From contig JAGWLJ010000073.1 of NCBI GenBank assembly GCA_028873275.1, forward strand, positions 1 to 7,057: a stretch of DNA of 7,057 bases, read 5' to 3'. Both the position numbers and the translations under genes were made by a program. The DNA is from Pseudomonadota bacterium (GTDB lineage: Bacteria; Pseudomonadota; Alphaproteobacteria; Rickettsiales; SXRF01). Positions 5,876 through 7,057 of this stretch are shown one piece after another; position 1 is the first letter of the stretch, and each line of letters opens with the position of its first letter. The notes under the pieces are model-generated. The model saw only the letters and a list, made by a program, of their open reading frames with translations. It was not told the origin of the DNA and ran no database searches.

Positions 5876-6439
5876 ATGGAGGAAACCAGCGCATCGGAAT
5901 CCTCTTACCCGGGATTCAGGACAATACGCGCCCAGAGGGATCGCGCCGCTTTAGCACGGGCAAAAGACACGGCCACGAGAATCATACGGCAGGTCAAGCA
6001 CCCGGCCCGTCAGAAGAAACTTGGCTTTACCACGGCGGATGAAGATATTCCCGCCATAGAGATGCTGCTTAATTTGCTGGTGCTCGGACTTTCGGTGGCG
6101 ATGGAGCATCATGAAGCGGCCATTGATGAAGAAGCTATCGACGTGGATGCCGACCTGCCCTCGTTGCTGCAGAGCGAAAAATGGAAAGATTTCTTTCATG
6201 ACTTCCGGGGCCGGGAAGAAATAAAGAAGCTGGTTCCCATAGAAGTGGAAAAAAAGCTGATCGAGGAACTTGAAACGAAACTGGGCGCTCCCCCTTCTCA
6301 TGAGCGGATCACCTCAGCCAAAGAGGAACAAATGGAAGCATGGTTCAACGTGGCCAAAGATGCGCTCAGGCAAGCTCTGGCAATGCCAAAAGCATTGCAT
6401 CCGCATGATCATTCTCCGGGAGGACGCGGCGTCGCATGA
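5876..6439 (+). CDS. Unknown soluble helical protein between cysS and cimA (187 aa)
   Basis: I do not recognise this protein. It is rich in charged residues, with a basic N-terminal third (RTIRAQRDRAALARAKDTA, 15-33, then RQVKHPARQKK, 38-48). A hydrophobic helix follows at about 59-76 (PAIEMLLNLLVLGLSVAM), then an acidic stretch (EEAIDVDADLP, 85-95). Next comes a Glu/Lys-rich helical region, 99-135, and another helix at 145-169 (KEEQMEAWFNVAKDALRQAL). The tail is His/Pro/Gly-rich (HPHDHSPGGRG). The hydrophobic helix is short and bordered by charges, so a true membrane span is doubtful. There are no cysteines and no motif I can tie to an enzyme. The gene starts 17 bases after cysS, and its stop overlaps the cimA ATG (ATGA), so it is co-translated with two biosynthetic/translation genes. 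That supports it being a real protein but does not give a role. Codon use resembles its neighbours. Confidence 0.8.
   Translation: MEETSASESSYPGFRTIRAQRDRAALARAKDTATRIIRQVKHPARQKKLGFTTADEDIPAIEMLLNLLVLGLSVAMEHHEAAIDEEAIDVDADLPSLLQSEKWKDFFHDFRGREEIKKLVPIEVEKKLIEELETKLGAPPSHERITSAKEEQMEAWFNVAKDALRQALAMPKALHPHDHSPGGRGVA
6380..6398 (+). other. Perfect 7-bp hairpin near the end of the 187-aa gene
   Basis: GCAATGC and GCATTGC form a perfect inverted repeat around the 5-base loop CAAAA. It lies 37 bases before the cimA start and has no T tract after it, so it is not an intrinsic terminator. It could affect coupled translation or mRNA processing ahead of cimA, or be chance within codons for AMPKAL. 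Confidence 0.45.
6418..6424 (+). promoter_or_regulatory. Ribosome binding site of cimA
   Basis: GGGAGGA is a strong Shine-Dalgarno 11 bases before the cimA ATG at 6436, inside the last codons of the upstream gene. The spacing is somewhat long, but the ATGA overlap makes coupled initiation likely. Confidence 0.65.
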
Positions 6440-7057
6440 CCAAGCCCTATCTCATCTCCGATCGTGTTTACCTGTATGACTCGACGCTGCGCGACGGAGC
6501 GCAGGCGCGCGGCGTAGATTTCACGCTGGCCGACCGACAAGCTATCGCCCGCGAGCTCGATAAGCTCGGCATCGATTACATCGAGGGCGGCTGGCCGGGC
6601 GCCAACCCGGGCGACGACGCCTTTTTCGCCGCCCCGCCCAAACTCCAAACCTCGCGTCTCTCCGCCTTCGGCATGACCCGCCGCTCCGGCCGCTCGGCCG
6701 AGAACGATCCGGGGCTGGCGGCCGTGCTGCAAAGTGGCGCCAAATCTATATGCCTGGTCGGCAAGACCTGGGACAAGCAAGTGAAGAGCGCGCTGGGCAT
6801 TTCCGAGAAAGAGAATCTGCGCATGATCGGGGAGTCGATCGCGCATGTCGTCAAGCAGAAGCGCGAGGCGCTGTTCGACGCCGAGCATTTCTTCGACGGC
6901 TATAAAGCCAACCCCGAGTTCGCGCTGGCCTGCCTCAAAGCGGCTTATGACAACGGTGCGCGCTGGATAGTACTGTGCGACACCAACGGCGGCTCGCTGC
7001 CGTTCGACGTCGAGGCCATCGTCGGCCGCGTCGTCAAACAGATTCCCGGCACGCATC
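6436..7057 (+). CDS. cimA: (R)-citramalate synthase, N-terminal part (runs off the right edge)
   Basis: The first 207 residues are present. Citramalate synthase condenses pyruvate with acetyl-CoA to (R)-citramalate, opening the threonine-independent route to 2-oxobutyrate and isoleucine. The visible TIM-barrel part has YDSTLRDGAQ (14-23) with the catalytic/metal-binding R19-D20, the substrate-region signature IEGGWPGANPGD (49-60), DAEHFFDGYKANPEFA (148-163) and LCDTNGG (180-186). EGGWPG and EHFFDGYKANP distinguish the long CimA group (TIGR00977-like, as in Geobacter) from isopropylmalate or homocitrate synthases, which share the TLRDG motif. The metal-binding HxH motif and the regulatory C-terminal domain would lie past the edge, so feedback control by isoleucine cannot be assessed. 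The ATG overlaps the upstream stop by four bases and follows a strong ribosome binding site at 6418-6424. An annotation as 2-isopropylmalate synthase would be the likeliest mistake. Confidence 0.93.
   Translation, partial: MTKPYLISDRVYLYDSTLRDGAQARGVDFTLADRQAIARELDKLGIDYIEGGWPGANPGDDAFFAAPPKLQTSRLSAFGMTRRSGRSAENDPGLAAVLQSGAKSICLVGKTWDKQVKSALGISEKENLRMIGESIAHVVKQKREALFDAEHFFDGYKANPEFALACLKAAYDNGARWIVLCDTNGGSLPFDVEAIVGRVVKQIPGTH

Noticed and set aside
6414..6422. CTCCGGGAG palindrome over the cimA ribosome binding site as an anti-Shine-Dalgarno hairpin
   Set aside because: The two arms are separated by a single base, too short a loop to fold in RNA.
6409..7056. Long open frame on the minus strand opposite cimA (215 codons); similar ones at 4362-5066, 2530-3120, 1972-2472 and 3655-4185
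   Set aside because: Each lies opposite a well-recognised gene and its translation has no family features; they reflect codon bias of the GC-rich sense strand.
1..7057. CRISPR array, tRNA/rRNA gene, insertion sequence, toxin-antitoxin or defence island
   Set aside because: No spaced repeats, cloverleaf, transposase or characteristic protein motifs were seen; apart from the two unknown proteins the genes are housekeeping types.

Overview
The window looks like ordinary chromosome of an alphaproteobacterium, with GC content roughly in the high fifties. The GluRS is the short, zinc-less, second-paralogue type. The CysRS has the alphaproteobacterial form of the HIGH region (PHLGNAR). YgfZ, YqgE and a CimA of the long citramalate-synthase family fit the same group. 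I cannot name a genus.

Layout. Positions 1-574 hold the N-terminal part of kdpD on the minus strand, cut off by the window edge. A divergent intergenic region (575-721) follows and contains an unusual inverted pair of heptamer repeats. Everything after it is on the plus strand: a 76-aa unknown protein, a glutamic-type (CPBP/CAAX) intramembrane protease related to the exosortase-associated subgroup, ygfZ, yqgE, gltX, cysS, a 187-aa unknown protein and the start of cimA, which runs off the right edge.

The plus-strand genes are packed tightly. Protease/ygfZ overlap as TAATG, while gltX/cysS and unknown/cimA overlap as ATGA; the other gaps are about 17-50 bases. No convincing intrinsic terminator was seen. 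A strong -10 box sits exactly where it would make yqgE mRNA leaderless, and a weaker one lies before gltX, so there are probably internal promoters. The functional theme is housekeeping: Fe-S/folate-linked maintenance (ygfZ), glutamate and cysteine tRNA charging, and isoleucine-precursor synthesis (cimA). KdpD, the potassium/osmotic sensor kinase, belongs to a separate divergent unit.

The most unusual structure is a pair of short tandem heptamer arrays. One is intergenic, with four units facing four degraded inverted units. The other is four units in frame inside ygfZ. gltX and cysS also each carry a sharply AT-richer internal block, which suggests mosaic ancestry. I found no sign of a defence system, CRISPR array, insertion sequence or RNA gene.
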